Assembly (NCBI GenBank): GCA_032095175.1
Contig: DAMCZI010000003.1
Coordinates: 131,497-195,496 of the forward strand
Reading direction: 5' to 3'
Source: DAMCZI01 sp032095175
GTDB taxonomy: Bacteria; Bacillota; Clostridia; Clostridiales; Caloramatoraceae
Length of the DNA: 64,000 nucleotides
This document shows positions 26,052-35,011 of the stretch, in pieces. A program made the translations under genes and the position numbers. The notes beneath the pieces were generated by a model. That model saw nothing but the letters and a program-made list of their open reading frames with translations. It did not search any database and was not told the origin of the DNA. Each line of letters starts with the position of its first letter. Position 1 is the first letter of the stretch.

Positions 26052-26198
26052 ATTTACATACCTTTGTAAATTTAGATTTTACAAGTAACCATTTAAGCAT
26101 TGGTATAACTATGGCTTATTATCAAAAAACTTTGTGATGGAATTGATAATTATAATCTATTGTTGTTATGTCTGTTTAACTGATGATACATTTATGTT

Positions 26199-26218
26199 AC
26201 AAAATATTACAAAATATT
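26199..26218 (+). promoter_or_regulatory. tandem ACAAAATATT boxes (upstream activator candidate)
   Basis: Two exact head-to-tail copies of the 10-mer ACAAAATATT, one DNA turn apart, centred about 80 bp before the predicted opp transcription start. The same box recurs as a palindrome at 26289-26311. Confidence 0.5.
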
Positions 26219-26252
26219 TACAATAAAAGTCGAAAAAAAGCAATTAAATAGG

Positions 26253-26281
26253 TTGTAATAGGGTGTTTTGAGTTGTATAAT
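26253..26281 (+). promoter_or_regulatory. sigma-A promoter of the opp-M42 operon
   Basis: TTGTAA, 17-bp spacer, perfect TATAAT, about 79 bp before the oppB start. No -24/-12 sigma-54 element was found in this region. Confidence 0.6.
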
Positions 26282-26288
26282 TTTAAAT

Positions 26289-26311
26289 AATATTTTGGTA
26301 CACAAAATATT
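26289..26311. promoter_or_regulatory. palindromic AATATTTTG/CAAAATATT operator candidate
   Basis: A perfect 9-bp inverted repeat AATATTTTG-GTACA-CAAAATATT right after the predicted transcription start. Its right arm contains the 10-mer found in tandem at 26199-26218. Confidence 0.52.
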
Positions 26312-26359
26312 AACAGTTCTATCTTTTATATAAGTTATAAAATCGAAGGAGGGAGAACA

Positions 26360-27277
26360 TTGGGAAGGTACATATTTAAAAGGCTTGGGGCTAGTGTATT
26401 AACGCTGTTTGTTGTTTTGAGTCTAACATTTTTTATGATGAGAGCTATACCCGGTGGCCCATTTACTGATGAAAAAAGTTTACCGCCGGAAGTTATGCAA
26501 AAGGTTATGGAACGATACAAAATGAATGACCCATTAGGTAAGCAATATGTGGATTATCTACTAAACGTTGTAAAACTTGATTTAGGACCATCTTTCAGAT
26601 ATGAAGGGAGAACTGTTAATGACTTGATTAAAGAAAGTTTTCCTATCTCAGCAAAAATAGGTGGCCTAGCTATACTGATTTCACTTATTGTAGGAGTTCC
26701 TACAGGTATAGTGTCAGCAATGAAGAGAGGAAAATTTCCAGACAAGCTAGCTTCTATTATATCGGTCATAGGGGTTACAATACCGAATTTTGTTATTGCA
26801 ACAATATTAATATATTTTTTCATACTTAAGCTAAAGTGGGCTTCAATAGGAACATCGAAAGGGTTTTTAAGCCTGCTGCTTCCTGCAATAACTCTTGCAG
26901 GATTTCCAACAGCTTTTATATCAAGAATAGTAAGATCAAGTATGCTTGAGGTTATTCAACAGGATTATATCAGAACAGCAAGAGCAAAGGGTATGTTAGA
27001 AAAAAAGGTAATATATATACATGCATTAAAAAATGCGCTAATGCCGGTACTAACTTATCTTGGTCCACTTACTGCAGGAATTTTAACAGGAAGCTTTGTA
27101 GTTGAGCAAATATTTGCAATACCAGGTCTTGGCACATACTTTGTTACTAGTATTCAAAATCGAGATTACACAACAATATTAGGTGTAACCATATTTTACA
27201 GTATGTTGCTTGTCACATTTAACCTGATAGTAGATATATCTTATGCGTTATTAGATTCAAGAATTAAGCTTGAATAA
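26360..27277 (+). CDS. oppB: oligopeptide ABC transporter permease OppB/DppB
   Basis: A 305-residue permease with six hydrophobic segments and the coupling-helix motif near the C-terminus (RTARAKG with the EAA-type loop, about residues 208-225). N-terminal GRYIFKRLGASVLTLFVV is typical of DppB/OppB. The start is a TTG at 26360 seven bases after AAGGAGGG. First gene of a five-gene peptide uptake set; it is paired with the following permease. Confidence 0.92.
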   Translation: MGRYIFKRLGASVLTLFVVLSLTFFMMRAIPGGPFTDEKSLPPEVMQKVMERYKMNDPLGKQYVDYLLNVVKLDLGPSFRYEGRTVNDLIKESFPISAKIGGLAILISLIVGVPTGIVSAMKRGKFPDKLASIISVIGVTIPNFVIATILIYFFILKLKWASIGTSKGFLSLLLPAITLAGFPTAFISRIVRSSMLEVIQQDYIRTARAKGMLEKKVIYIHALKNALMPVLTYLGPLTAGILTGSFVVEQIFAIPGLGTYFVTSIQNRDYTTILGVTIFYSMLLVTFNLIVDISYALLDSRIKLE

Positions 27278-27296
27278 TTTGCAGGAGGTGTTTAGT

Positions 27297-28217
27297 GTGG
27301 AAAATATTGAAAAAGAAGATTTATATGCTCCTGTTTGTAAGGAAGAAAGAATGCGAAATGAATTTACAAGACCGAGCATCAGCTACTGGCAGGATGTATG
27401 GATAAGACTTAAAAAAGATAAAATGGCTATGTTTGGGTTAGGAATTATTATTGTAATTACACTATTGGCAATTTTCGCACCAATTTTATCAAAAAATACA
27501 TATGATGGTCAGGATCTTAATGCTGTATGTCAGTGGCCAAATGCTAAAAATATTTTTGGAACAGATATGCTTGGTAGGGATCTTTTTATAAGAGTTATGT
27601 ATGGAGCGAGGATATCTTTGAGTATAGGTATAGTGGCAAGTCTTATAAATCTTACAATTGGTGTATTATATGGTGGAATTTCCGGGTTGCTTGGCGGAAA
27701 AGTTGATATTGTAATGATGAGAATTGTAGATGTTTTATATAGTATACCAACAATGATATATGTAATACTTTTAATGGTTATAATAGGACCTGGCTTAAAG
27801 AGTATATTTATTACACTTGGTATATCATATTGGGTTGGAATGGCCCGTATTGTTAGGGGCGAAATATTAAGATTAAAGGAAGAAGAGTTTGTATTAGCTG
27901 CCAATGTAATTGGTTCTTCAACAACAAGGACTTTACTTAGAGAACTTATTCCAAATGCAATGGGACCAATTATTGTAACTATGACATTATCAATACCAAA
28001 TGCAATTTTTACAGAAGCGTTTTTAAGCTTTGTAGGGCTGGGAGTGTCAGCACCAATGGCAAGCTGGGGAGTGCTTACTAACGAAGCAATCAGCGCACTT
28101 GAAGTTTTCCCTTACCAGTTATTCTTCCCTGCAGCTGCGATAACTATAACAATCTTAGGATTTAATTTCCTTGGTGATGGGCTAAGAGATGCACTTGATC
28201 CTAAGTTAAGGAGGTAG
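27297..28217 (+). CDS. oppC: oligopeptide ABC transporter permease OppC/DppC
   Basis: A 306-residue permease partner. It has the OppC N-terminal region (SYWQDVWIRLKKDKMAMFGL) and FGTDMLGRDLFIRVMYGARISL, then the EAA coupling loop (EEFVLAANVIGSS). The GTG at 27297 is chosen because GCAGGAGGTG lies just upstream; the TTG at 27270 would overlap oppB and precede the ribosome binding site. The following ATPase starts right at its stop. Confidence 0.92.
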   Translation: MENIEKEDLYAPVCKEERMRNEFTRPSISYWQDVWIRLKKDKMAMFGLGIIIVITLLAIFAPILSKNTYDGQDLNAVCQWPNAKNIFGTDMLGRDLFIRVMYGARISLSIGIVASLINLTIGVLYGGISGLLGGKVDIVMMRIVDVLYSIPTMIYVILLMVIIGPGLKSIFITLGISYWVGMARIVRGEILRLKEEEFVLAANVIGSSTTRTLLRELIPNAMGPIIVTMTLSIPNAIFTEAFLSFVGLGVSAPMASWGVLTNEAISALEVFPYQLFFPAAAITITILGFNFLGDGLRDALDPKLRR

Positions 28218-29216
28218 ATGCTTGTTATGGAAAAGGTTATTGAGATAAAAAATTTGAGAACATCCTTTTTTACTCCTGTTGGTGAAGTGAAAGTAATAAA
28301 CGATCTATCTTTTGACATTAAAAAAGGGGAAATACTTGGTATTGTCGGAGAATCAGGTAGTGGCAAAAGCGTAACAGTTTTATCAATTTTAAAGCTTTTA
28401 GGACCTTCGGGAAAGATAGTTGATGGTGAGATATTATTTGAAGGAGAAAACTTGGTTAGTAAGGATAATAAATTTATGAGTGACATTAGAGGTTCAAAAA
28501 TAGGGATGATTTTTCAAGATCCTATGACATCCTTAAATCCTGTTTTTACAATAGGGTACCAGTTAAGGGAACCTATTATAAAGCATTTGAAGCTTTCAAA
28601 GGAAGCGGCTCATAAAAAGGCTGTAGATATGTTAAGGTTGGTTGGAATACCTGATGCTGAAAATAGAATTAATTGTTATCCTCATGAGTTCTCAGGTGGT
28701 ATGAGGCAAAGGGCTATGATTGCTATGGCGCTTGCATGTAATCCAAGTCTAATAATTGCAGATGAGCCTACTACAGCACTTGATGTAACAATTCAGGCTC
28801 AAATATTAGAGCTTATGAGTGATTTTCAAAATAAATTAAATACTTCAATAATATTAATAACCCATGATCTTGGAGTTGTTGCAGGCCTTGCTGATAAGAT
28901 TATTGTTATGTATGCAGGACATATAATGGAGGAAGGCTTAACAGAGGAAATCTTCTATAATCCCAAGCATCCATACATTAAAGGGCTGCTGCAATCAGTT
29001 CCGAATCCAGATGAACTTGAAAGAAAGAGACTTATACCAATAGAGGGACAGCCACCAGATCTGTTAAACCCACCAAATGGATGTGCATTCAGCCCTCGAT
29101 GTCCATATGCAATGAAAATATGTCTTAAAAAACAGCCAAAAGTTAGCTGCATAAGTGAAACACATAGAGTAAGCTGCTGGCTTGTTGATAAAGAAAGTAA
29201 AAGCGGGGTGGTTTAA
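28218..29216 (+). CDS. oppD: oligopeptide ABC transporter ATPase OppD
   Basis: A 332-residue ATPase: Walker A GESGSGKS, Q-loop FQDPMTSLNP, signature FSGGM, Walker B LIIADEPTTALD, H-loop THD. The C-terminal oligopeptide-transport extension contains the CAFSPRCPYAMKIC cysteine motif. The start is ATG 28218, or ATG 28227, which has better spacing from AAGGAGGT. It pairs with OppF to energise peptide import. Confidence 0.92.
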   Translation: MLVMEKVIEIKNLRTSFFTPVGEVKVINDLSFDIKKGEILGIVGESGSGKSVTVLSILKLLGPSGKIVDGEILFEGENLVSKDNKFMSDIRGSKIGMIFQDPMTSLNPVFTIGYQLREPIIKHLKLSKEAAHKKAVDMLRLVGIPDAENRINCYPHEFSGGMRQRAMIAMALACNPSLIIADEPTTALDVTIQAQILELMSDFQNKLNTSIILITHDLGVVAGLADKIIVMYAGHIMEEGLTEEIFYNPKHPYIKGLLQSVPNPDELERKRLIPIEGQPPDLLNPPNGCAFSPRCPYAMKICLKKQPKVSCISETHRVSCWLVDKESKSGVV

Positions 29217-30193
29217 TGGAATGCATACTAGAGGTTAAGAATCTAAAAAAATATTATAGTAAGAGAACAGGTTTTTTTGGAAATAGCAGGCAAGTAGTAA
29301 AGGCTGTTGATAATGTGAGCTTTAAGATAAGAAAAGGTGAAACTTTAGGCTTAGTAGGGGAAAGTGGATGTGGCAAGACAACTACAGGAAGAACAATAGT
29401 AAGATTATATGATCCAACAGATGGAAGTATAATTTTTAAGGGGCAGGATATTGCTAAACTCTCTAAAAATGAAGTTAAACCTATAAGAAAAAATATGCAG
29501 ATGATATTTCAGGATCCTTATGCATCATTAAATCCTCGTATGACTGTTTCAGATATTATTATGGCACCGATGATTATTCATAATCTATATAGTCCAGTGG
29601 AGAGAAAGGAAAAAGTAAAAGAGCTTTTAAATATTGTAGGTTTAAATTCTGAGCATGGGAATAGATATCCACATGAATTTTCAGGTGGGCAAAGACAGAG
29701 AGTTGGAATTGCAAGAGCACTTGCAGTAGAACCTGAATTTATTATTTGTGATGAACCTATATCAGCTCTGGATGTTTCCATTCAAGCTCAGATTGTTAAT
29801 ACGCTGGAGGATTTACAAAAGGAGTTTAAGCTTGCTTATTTGTTTATAGCACACGACCTATCTATGGTTAAGCATATTAGTAACAATATAGCTGTTATGT
29901 ATCTGGGTAATATGGTAGAAATAGCTGAAAGTAATGAATTGTACAAGCACCCCCTTCATCCTTATACTCAAGCTTTACTGTCAGCTATTCCTATACCAGA
30001 TCCAAAGAGAGCTGAGACAAGAAAAAGAATAATGCTTGAAGGAGATATACCAAGTCCTCTTTGTCCACCTTCAGGATGTAAGTTCCACACAAGATGTAAA
30101 TACGCTATTAAGAAATGTTCTGAAGAGGTTCCAGAACTTAGGGATTGTGGAGGAGGACATATGTTGGCATGCCATTTAAATAATCAAATATAA
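29216..30193 (+). CDS. oppF: oligopeptide ABC transporter ATPase OppF
   Basis: A 325-residue ATPase with Walker A GESGCGKT, FQDPYASLNPRMTV, signature FSGGQ, Walker B IICDEPISALD and the C-terminal CKFHTRCKYAIKKC motif. Its start overlaps the oppD stop by one base (TAATG), so the two are coupled. Confidence 0.93.
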   Translation: MECILEVKNLKKYYSKRTGFFGNSRQVVKAVDNVSFKIRKGETLGLVGESGCGKTTTGRTIVRLYDPTDGSIIFKGQDIAKLSKNEVKPIRKNMQMIFQDPYASLNPRMTVSDIIMAPMIIHNLYSPVERKEKVKELLNIVGLNSEHGNRYPHEFSGGQRQRVGIARALAVEPEFIICDEPISALDVSIQAQIVNTLEDLQKEFKLAYLFIAHDLSMVKHISNNIAVMYLGNMVEIAESNELYKHPLHPYTQALLSAIPIPDPKRAETRKRIMLEGDIPSPLCPPSGCKFHTRCKYAIKKCSEEVPELRDCGGGHMLACHLNNQI

Positions 30194-30214
30194 ACAAAAG
30201 GAAGGGATGAAAAC

Positions 30215-31852
30215 ATGAAAAAGGGTAAAGCAAAAGCATCAATTATCTCAATTATCTGTTTATCAATACTTTTATCTATGCTTTCAGGCTGTGGTGGAAG
30301 TGGACAGACAGCTAAGACAGGAAACTCAACAAAGAAGGATATGATGGTAGCAAATCTTGTTTCAGAACCTAAAACTATCGATCCCGCACTGAACAATGCA
30401 ACAGATGGTTCAACAGTAATTTATAACATTTTTGAGGGATTGGTAAGAATAGGAAATGACAATAAAGCTGAACCAGGTTTGGCTGAAAAATGGGATATAC
30501 AGGACAATGGAAAAAAGTACATATTCCATTTAAGAGATGGATTAAAATGGACAGATAATACGCCAATTACTGCGAAGGATTTTAAATATGGTATATTAAG
30601 GGTTTTAGATCCTACAGTAGGTTCATCATATTCATATCATGCATACTGTATAAAGAATGGAAAAGCTTATAATACTAAAAAAGCTAAAGCAGAAGACGTA
30701 GGAGTAAAGGTCATAGATGATAAAACATTAGAAATTGATCTAGAATATCCTGTTCCTTATTTCCTTGATATACTTTCTTGGCATTTGCTTTTACCATTGA
30801 AGGAAGATATGGTTACAAAAAATGCAAATGGATGGGCAAATGATCCAAGCACCATTATTAGTAATGGGCCATTCAAGATTACTGAATGGAAGCATAATGA
30901 TTATATGTTGCTTGAAAAGAACCCAAATTACTGGGATGCACAAAATGTAAAACTTGAGAAATTAAAGCTTGTAATGATAACAAACAACAATACAGCATTA
31001 ACTGCATATAAGACAGGAGACATAGATCTTATAACAGATATTCCTCCAGTTCAGCTTCAATCACTTATAGCATCTGGAGAAGCAAAGTCAAATCCACAGC
31101 TTGGACCATACTTCTTCTGTATTAATGTAACAAAGAAACCTTTAGATGATGCAAGGGTTAGAAAAGCATTAGCACTTGCAATTGACAGGGAAGCGTTAGT
31201 TAAAACTGTTACAAGAGGTGGTCAAAAACCAGCAGTTGGTTTTATTCCTTCTGGAATACCAGATGGAGGAAGTGAAAAAGATTTTAGAAGCAACGGAAAG
31301 AGCTATATAGAAACAACCGCAAATGTAGTGGAAGCTAAAAAGCTCCTTGCAGAAGCTGGATTCCCTGATGGAAAAGGATTCCCAGAGATTAGTTTCCTAT
31401 ATAATACCAGTGATGTTCATAAATCTGTAGCTGAAGCTATACAGGCTATGTGGAAGAAAAATCTTGGAATAAACATAAAGCTTACAAATCAGGAGTGGAA
31501 GGTATTTATTACTACAAGAACGCAGGGAGACTATGAGATTGCAAGACATGGATATTTTGCTGATTTCTTTGACCCAGGCTCATTATTTGACTTGTGGACT
31601 ACAGGATCACCAAATAATGATGCCAAGTATTCAAATCCAAAATATGATGAGCTAGTAACTCAGGCAGCAAAGGAGCAAGATCCTACAAAAAGATCTCAAT
31701 TATATCATGATGCTGAAGATATTCTTATGGATGAAATGCCAGTAATTCCTTTGTATTACTATACTCAGAACTATATGCTTAAATCAAATATCAAAGGATT
31801 GCATTTGTCACCACTAGGATGGTCATTCTTCAGATCAGTAACTATAGAATAA
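30215..31852 (+). CDS. oppA: peptide-binding lipoprotein OppA
   Basis: A 545-residue substrate-binding protein (SBP family 5). The N-terminus is a lipoprotein signal with lipobox LSGC, Cys26 becoming the lipidated residue. Typical motifs follow: SEPKTIDPALNNATDG, IFEGLVR and the KDFKYGILRVLDP stretch. It would capture oligopeptides outside the cell for OppBCDF. A hairpin after it separates it from the M42 genes; a drop in transcription there is possible. Confidence 0.93.
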   Translation: MKKGKAKASIISIICLSILLSMLSGCGGSGQTAKTGNSTKKDMMVANLVSEPKTIDPALNNATDGSTVIYNIFEGLVRIGNDNKAEPGLAEKWDIQDNGKKYIFHLRDGLKWTDNTPITAKDFKYGILRVLDPTVGSSYSYHAYCIKNGKAYNTKKAKAEDVGVKVIDDKTLEIDLEYPVPYFLDILSWHLLLPLKEDMVTKNANGWANDPSTIISNGPFKITEWKHNDYMLLEKNPNYWDAQNVKLEKLKLVMITNNNTALTAYKTGDIDLITDIPPVQLQSLIASGEAKSNPQLGPYFFCINVTKKPLDDARVRKALALAIDREALVKTVTRGGQKPAVGFIPSGIPDGGSEKDFRSNGKSYIETTANVVEAKKLLAEAGFPDGKGFPEISFLYNTSDVHKSVAEAIQAMWKKNLGINIKLTNQEWKVFITTRTQGDYEIARHGYFADFFDPGSLFDLWTTGSPNNDAKYSNPKYDELVTQAAKEQDPTKRSQLYHDAEDILMDEMPVIPLYYYTQNYMLKSNIKGLHLSPLGWSFFRSVTIE

Positions 31853-31858
31853 TAAAAG

Positions 31859-31896
31859 AATAAAATGGTTTTCTTCTGAAGAAAACCATTTTATTT
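31859..31896 (+). terminator. hairpin between oppA and the M42 genes
   Basis: An 18-bp perfect stem with arms AATAAAATGGTTTTCTTC and its inverse around a minimal loop. The T-tract after it is short, so it may act as a partial terminator or as an RNA-stabilising end for the abundant oppA transcript. Confidence 0.7.
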
Positions 31897-31916
31897 ATCA
31901 TTGAGGGGTGATTATA

Positions 31917-32957
31917 ATGCAGACATATGATGTTTTAAAGGAAGTTTGTGAGATTGGTTCGGTATGTGGAAATGAATATGAACTCAGTAATAAGCTTTTT
32001 TCACTTTTACAGCCATTTAATTATGAAATGATAGTTCAAAAATCAGGAAATTTGATAGTACATATAAAAGGGAGTAAAGGTAGTAGAAAGATAATGCTTT
32101 TTACCCACATTGATGAACCTGGTTTAGTTATAAATAATATAGATAAAAATGGGTTTTTGAATTTTAATAAAATAGGTGATGTAAATATTGCTGATTTAGC
32201 ATCTCAAGAGGTTATTATAAGAGGAAAAAAAGAGATCTTAGGACTTGTGGGCCTTAGACCTCCACATATACTTACTGAAGAAGAGAGAAAAGCTCCAGTT
32301 AACTTAGGTGAACTCAGTATAGATATAGGTTATGACAAGAATAAAGCAGAAACTATAGTGCCTATTGGAAGTACTGCAGTTGTTAAGAGAAAAATGCAGA
32401 GGTTAAATGAAAATATTGTATCTGGAAGAGCTCTTTGTGATAAAGCTGGAGCAGCAGTTTTATGTGATGTGGTAAATAATTTAAAAAATACAGATAATGA
32501 TATCTATATTGTATTCGGCGTTCAGCACTATAATAATTATTATGGTGCAGTAGCTGCAGTAAATATGATAAAGCCTGATATTGCAATTGTAGTTGACTAT
32601 ATAGAGGGAAAGAGTAGAGAAAAAAGTAGTATTTCACAGGAATGTGGTCTTGGTTCTGTAATATACAGAGGACCTACTGCACATACGAAATTAACAGAGA
32701 ATTTACTTGAATATGCATCTCAAAATGGGATAAAGTATCAGGTTAAAGCAGGGTCTGGGAAAAATAAAACTGATGCATGGGCAATACAGACCTGCTGTGG
32801 AGGAATACCTACAGTAATAGTTTATAATTCGATAAAATATCCTCATTCATTTGTAGAGGTTTTAGATATAAACGATATTATTGAGACCTCAAAGCTTTTA
32901 GCTGGGTATGTAAACTATATAGATAGTATTGATTGGGGTGATTTATTATGCTATTAG
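31917..32957 (+). CDS. M42 peptidase homologue 1, catalytically degenerate
   Basis: A 346-residue protein with the M42 (TET/glucanase M) aminopeptidase fold. Active-site positions compared with the intact neighbour: THIDEPG keeps the metal His64 and Asp66; the metal-bridging Asp of ALDDR is Cys174 (ALCDK); the catalytic Glu pair of VQEEIG is His204-Tyr205 (VQHYNN); Asp227 and the final His310 (YPHSFVEV) remain. The general base is missing, so aminopeptidase activity is unlikely, although the fold and oligomer surfaces seem kept. The ATG at 31917 follows GAGGGGTGA. It overlaps the next gene by 10 bp. Confidence 0.82.
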   Translation: MQTYDVLKEVCEIGSVCGNEYELSNKLFSLLQPFNYEMIVQKSGNLIVHIKGSKGSRKIMLFTHIDEPGLVINNIDKNGFLNFNKIGDVNIADLASQEVIIRGKKEILGLVGLRPPHILTEEERKAPVNLGELSIDIGYDKNKAETIVPIGSTAVVKRKMQRLNENIVSGRALCDKAGAAVLCDVVNNLKNTDNDIYIVFGVQHYNNYYGAVAAVNMIKPDIAIVVDYIEGKSREKSSISQECGLGSVIYRGPTAHTKLTENLLEYASQNGIKYQVKAGSGKNKTDAWAIQTCCGGIPTVIVYNSIKYPHSFVEVLDINDIIETSKLLAGYVNYIDSIDWGDLLCY

Positions 32958-33931
32958 AGAATTTGGCTATGGCAAGAGGAGTTACAGGCTGTGAGGATGA
33001 AGTTAGAAAATTAATTAGAAATGAGATAAAACCTTATATAGATGAAATAAAGTATGATGCTCTTGGAAGTATTATAGCATATAAAAAAGGCAACGAAAAA
33101 AAACCCAAAATTATGATTGCAGCACATATGGATGAGGTTGGAATAATAATCACGGGAATCAATAAAGATGGAACGCTTAATTTTGAAGCTTCAGGTGGTA
33201 TAGATGCAAAGATTCCAGGTTCTAAATATATATATATAGGTAAGAATAGGATTTTGGGAGTCATAAGAATGTTTAATGATTATGAAACTGCATATATTGA
33301 TATAGGTACAAGCAGTGAGGAAGAGAGTAAAAAGATTGTTAAGGTTGGTGATTATGGCTCTTTTACAACAGAGTTTGAAAAAATAGGTGATGAATATGTA
33401 AAATCAAAGGCACTTGATGATAGAATGGGCTGCATGGTGCTTATGGAAATATTAAAGAATAAGTATGATATGCCAATATATGGTGCATTTTCTGTTCAGG
33501 AGGAGATTGGAGAAAGAGGTGCTTTTGCAGCTTCATATTTAGTACAGCCCGATATAGGTATAGTTCTTGAAGGAACTGTTTGCTCAGATGTTACTGTTGT
33601 TGAACCTTACAGACACTCTACAACCCTTGGAGGAGGACCTGCAGTATCCATAGCAGATAGAACTACTTATTTTGATATAGGATTAAGTGAAGGAATATGT
33701 AAAATAGCACGGGAAAACAATGTTCCATATCAGCGAAGGAGAATAACAGGTGGAGGTAATGATGGAGGAGCAATACATATAACAGGCAAAGGAGCAAGGT
33801 GCATAACTCTCTCTGTGCCCTGCAGATACATTCATTCTCCTATATGTGTTACAAGCTTGAAGGATTTTGAAAATACTGTAAAGCTTCTGGATTTGTTTTT
33901 AAAGGAAATTGAAAATGGAGGTATAAAATAA
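32948..33931 (+). CDS. M42 family aminopeptidase, intact
   Basis: A 327-residue M42 metallo-aminopeptidase with the expected residues: AHMDEVG (His60, Asp62), ALDDR (Asp157), VQEEIG (Glu185 general base, Glu186 metal), Glu208 in LEGT, and YIHSP (His296). M42 enzymes usually form 12-subunit tetrahedral TET particles that trim imported or proteasome-derived peptides in the cytoplasm. Overlaps in both directions with degenerate paralogues suggest coordinated translation and possibly mixed particles. With the upstream Opp transporter it would supply amino acids from imported peptides. Confidence 0.92.
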   Translation: MLLENLAMARGVTGCEDEVRKLIRNEIKPYIDEIKYDALGSIIAYKKGNEKKPKIMIAAHMDEVGIIITGINKDGTLNFEASGGIDAKIPGSKYIYIGKNRILGVIRMFNDYETAYIDIGTSSEEESKKIVKVGDYGSFTTEFEKIGDEYVKSKALDDRMGCMVLMEILKNKYDMPIYGAFSVQEEIGERGAFAASYLVQPDIGIVLEGTVCSDVTVVEPYRHSTTLGGGPAVSIADRTTYFDIGLSEGICKIARENNVPYQRRRITGGGNDGGAIHITGKGARCITLSVPCRYIHSPICVTSLKDFENTVKLLDLFLKEIENGGIK

Positions 33932-34890
33932 TGGATAATCTATTAGAAAAGTTAGCCAAGGTTTATGGACCCTCAGCAAATGAAAAGCAGGTTGCTAACA
34001 TAATAGAGGTTGAAATAAAGCCCTATGTTGATGAAATAAAAAAGGATGCCATGGGTAATCTTTTAGCAGTTAAAAGAGGTGGAAATAAAAAAGTACTAAT
34101 TTGTGCACCTATGGATCAATATGGATTTTTATCAACGCATATTGAAGATGATGGACGTATTAGGTTTTCAGTTTTATCCCCTATCAATGCTTTAGACATA
34201 TTAAACAGTAATGTGGTATATGAAAATGGTATAATTGGAGTAATTAAATCTGAAGAAATAAAAAGTGATTTAAAGCTGCAAGATCTATTTATAACCATAG
34301 GTGAAAAGGATGCAGAAAGTGTAAAAAACAAAGTGCCACTTGGAAGCTGTGCTGTGCTTAAAGGAGATTATTATGAAAATGATTCGATAATAATGTCTCC
34401 TGCACTTGATGGAAGGGCAGGGTGTATATGCATTATTGATGTAATAAAAAACTTGCCTGAAAATTTAGACGCAGATATATACTTTTTATTTTCTGTACAA
34501 AACAAAATTGAATCAAGGGGAAATAAGATAATAGCACAATGTATTAATCCTGATATTTGTGTAAGTATAGATTCAGCATCATGTAGTGAAAATGATTATA
34601 GCGGAAATGGACCAGTACTTAGGTTAAGAGATAAAAATATGGTTAGCAGTAATAAGCTGATAAAATGTTTTAATAATATTGCAGAAACTTACGAGCTGCC
34701 TCTTCAGCAGCAGGTTGCTGTAAATGATGTATCTGGTGCAGATGGCATTATTGCAGCAGGAATAGATGCAGAAGCTATATCCATAGCATTACCTATTAAA
34801 AATTATCAGTCTTCTTCTGAAATAGTCTACAAAAGTGATATTGAATTTTTAAAGAAATTGATGATTAATTTTGTAAAGAGCGATTTTTAA
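33931..34890 (+). CDS. M42 peptidase homologue 3, catalytically degenerate
   Basis: A 319-residue M42 paralogue with different losses from homologue 1: APMDQYG has Pro60 for the metal His, ALDGR keeps the bridging Asp160 but changes the next residue, VQNKIE replaces both catalytic Glu by Asn191-Lys192, and the last metal His is Gln293 (NYQSSSE). Asp214 remains. It is almost certainly inactive as a peptidase. Its start overlaps the stop of the intact gene by one base (TAATG). A structural or regulatory subunit role is the simplest reading. Confidence 0.82.
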   Translation: MDNLLEKLAKVYGPSANEKQVANIIEVEIKPYVDEIKKDAMGNLLAVKRGGNKKVLICAPMDQYGFLSTHIEDDGRIRFSVLSPINALDILNSNVVYENGIIGVIKSEEIKSDLKLQDLFITIGEKDAESVKNKVPLGSCAVLKGDYYENDSIIMSPALDGRAGCICIIDVIKNLPENLDADIYFLFSVQNKIESRGNKIIAQCINPDICVSIDSASCSENDYSGNGPVLRLRDKNMVSSNKLIKCFNNIAETYELPLQQQVAVNDVSGADGIIAAGIDAEAISIALPIKNYQSSSEIVYKSDIEFLKKLMINFVKSDF

Positions 34891-34896
34891 AATGAT

Positions 34897-34939
34897 AAAA
34901 CTCCAGTAGAGCACATGATGAGTGCTTTGCTGGAGTTTT
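34897..34939 (+). terminator. rho-independent terminator of the opp-M42 operon
   Basis: An 18-bp stem AAAACTCCAGTAGAGCAC/GTGCTTTGCTGGAGTTTT with two internal mismatches, just after the third M42 gene and suitable for the convergent symporter gene as well. Confidence 0.85.
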
Positions 34940-35011
34940 CCTATATATTTTTTATCAATATAGATTTTCTATGTGTATGAAATGATAAAGAGCAGGTATA
35001 TTCATGCTGAC

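Larger units (their letters stand above)
25922..26359. other. regulatory intergenic region before oppB
   Basis: A 438-bp spacer holding, in order, the terminator of the regulator gene, a tandem 10-bp box, a sigma-A promoter and a palindromic box, each listed separately. No ORF or RNA gene was recognised. Confidence 0.6.
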
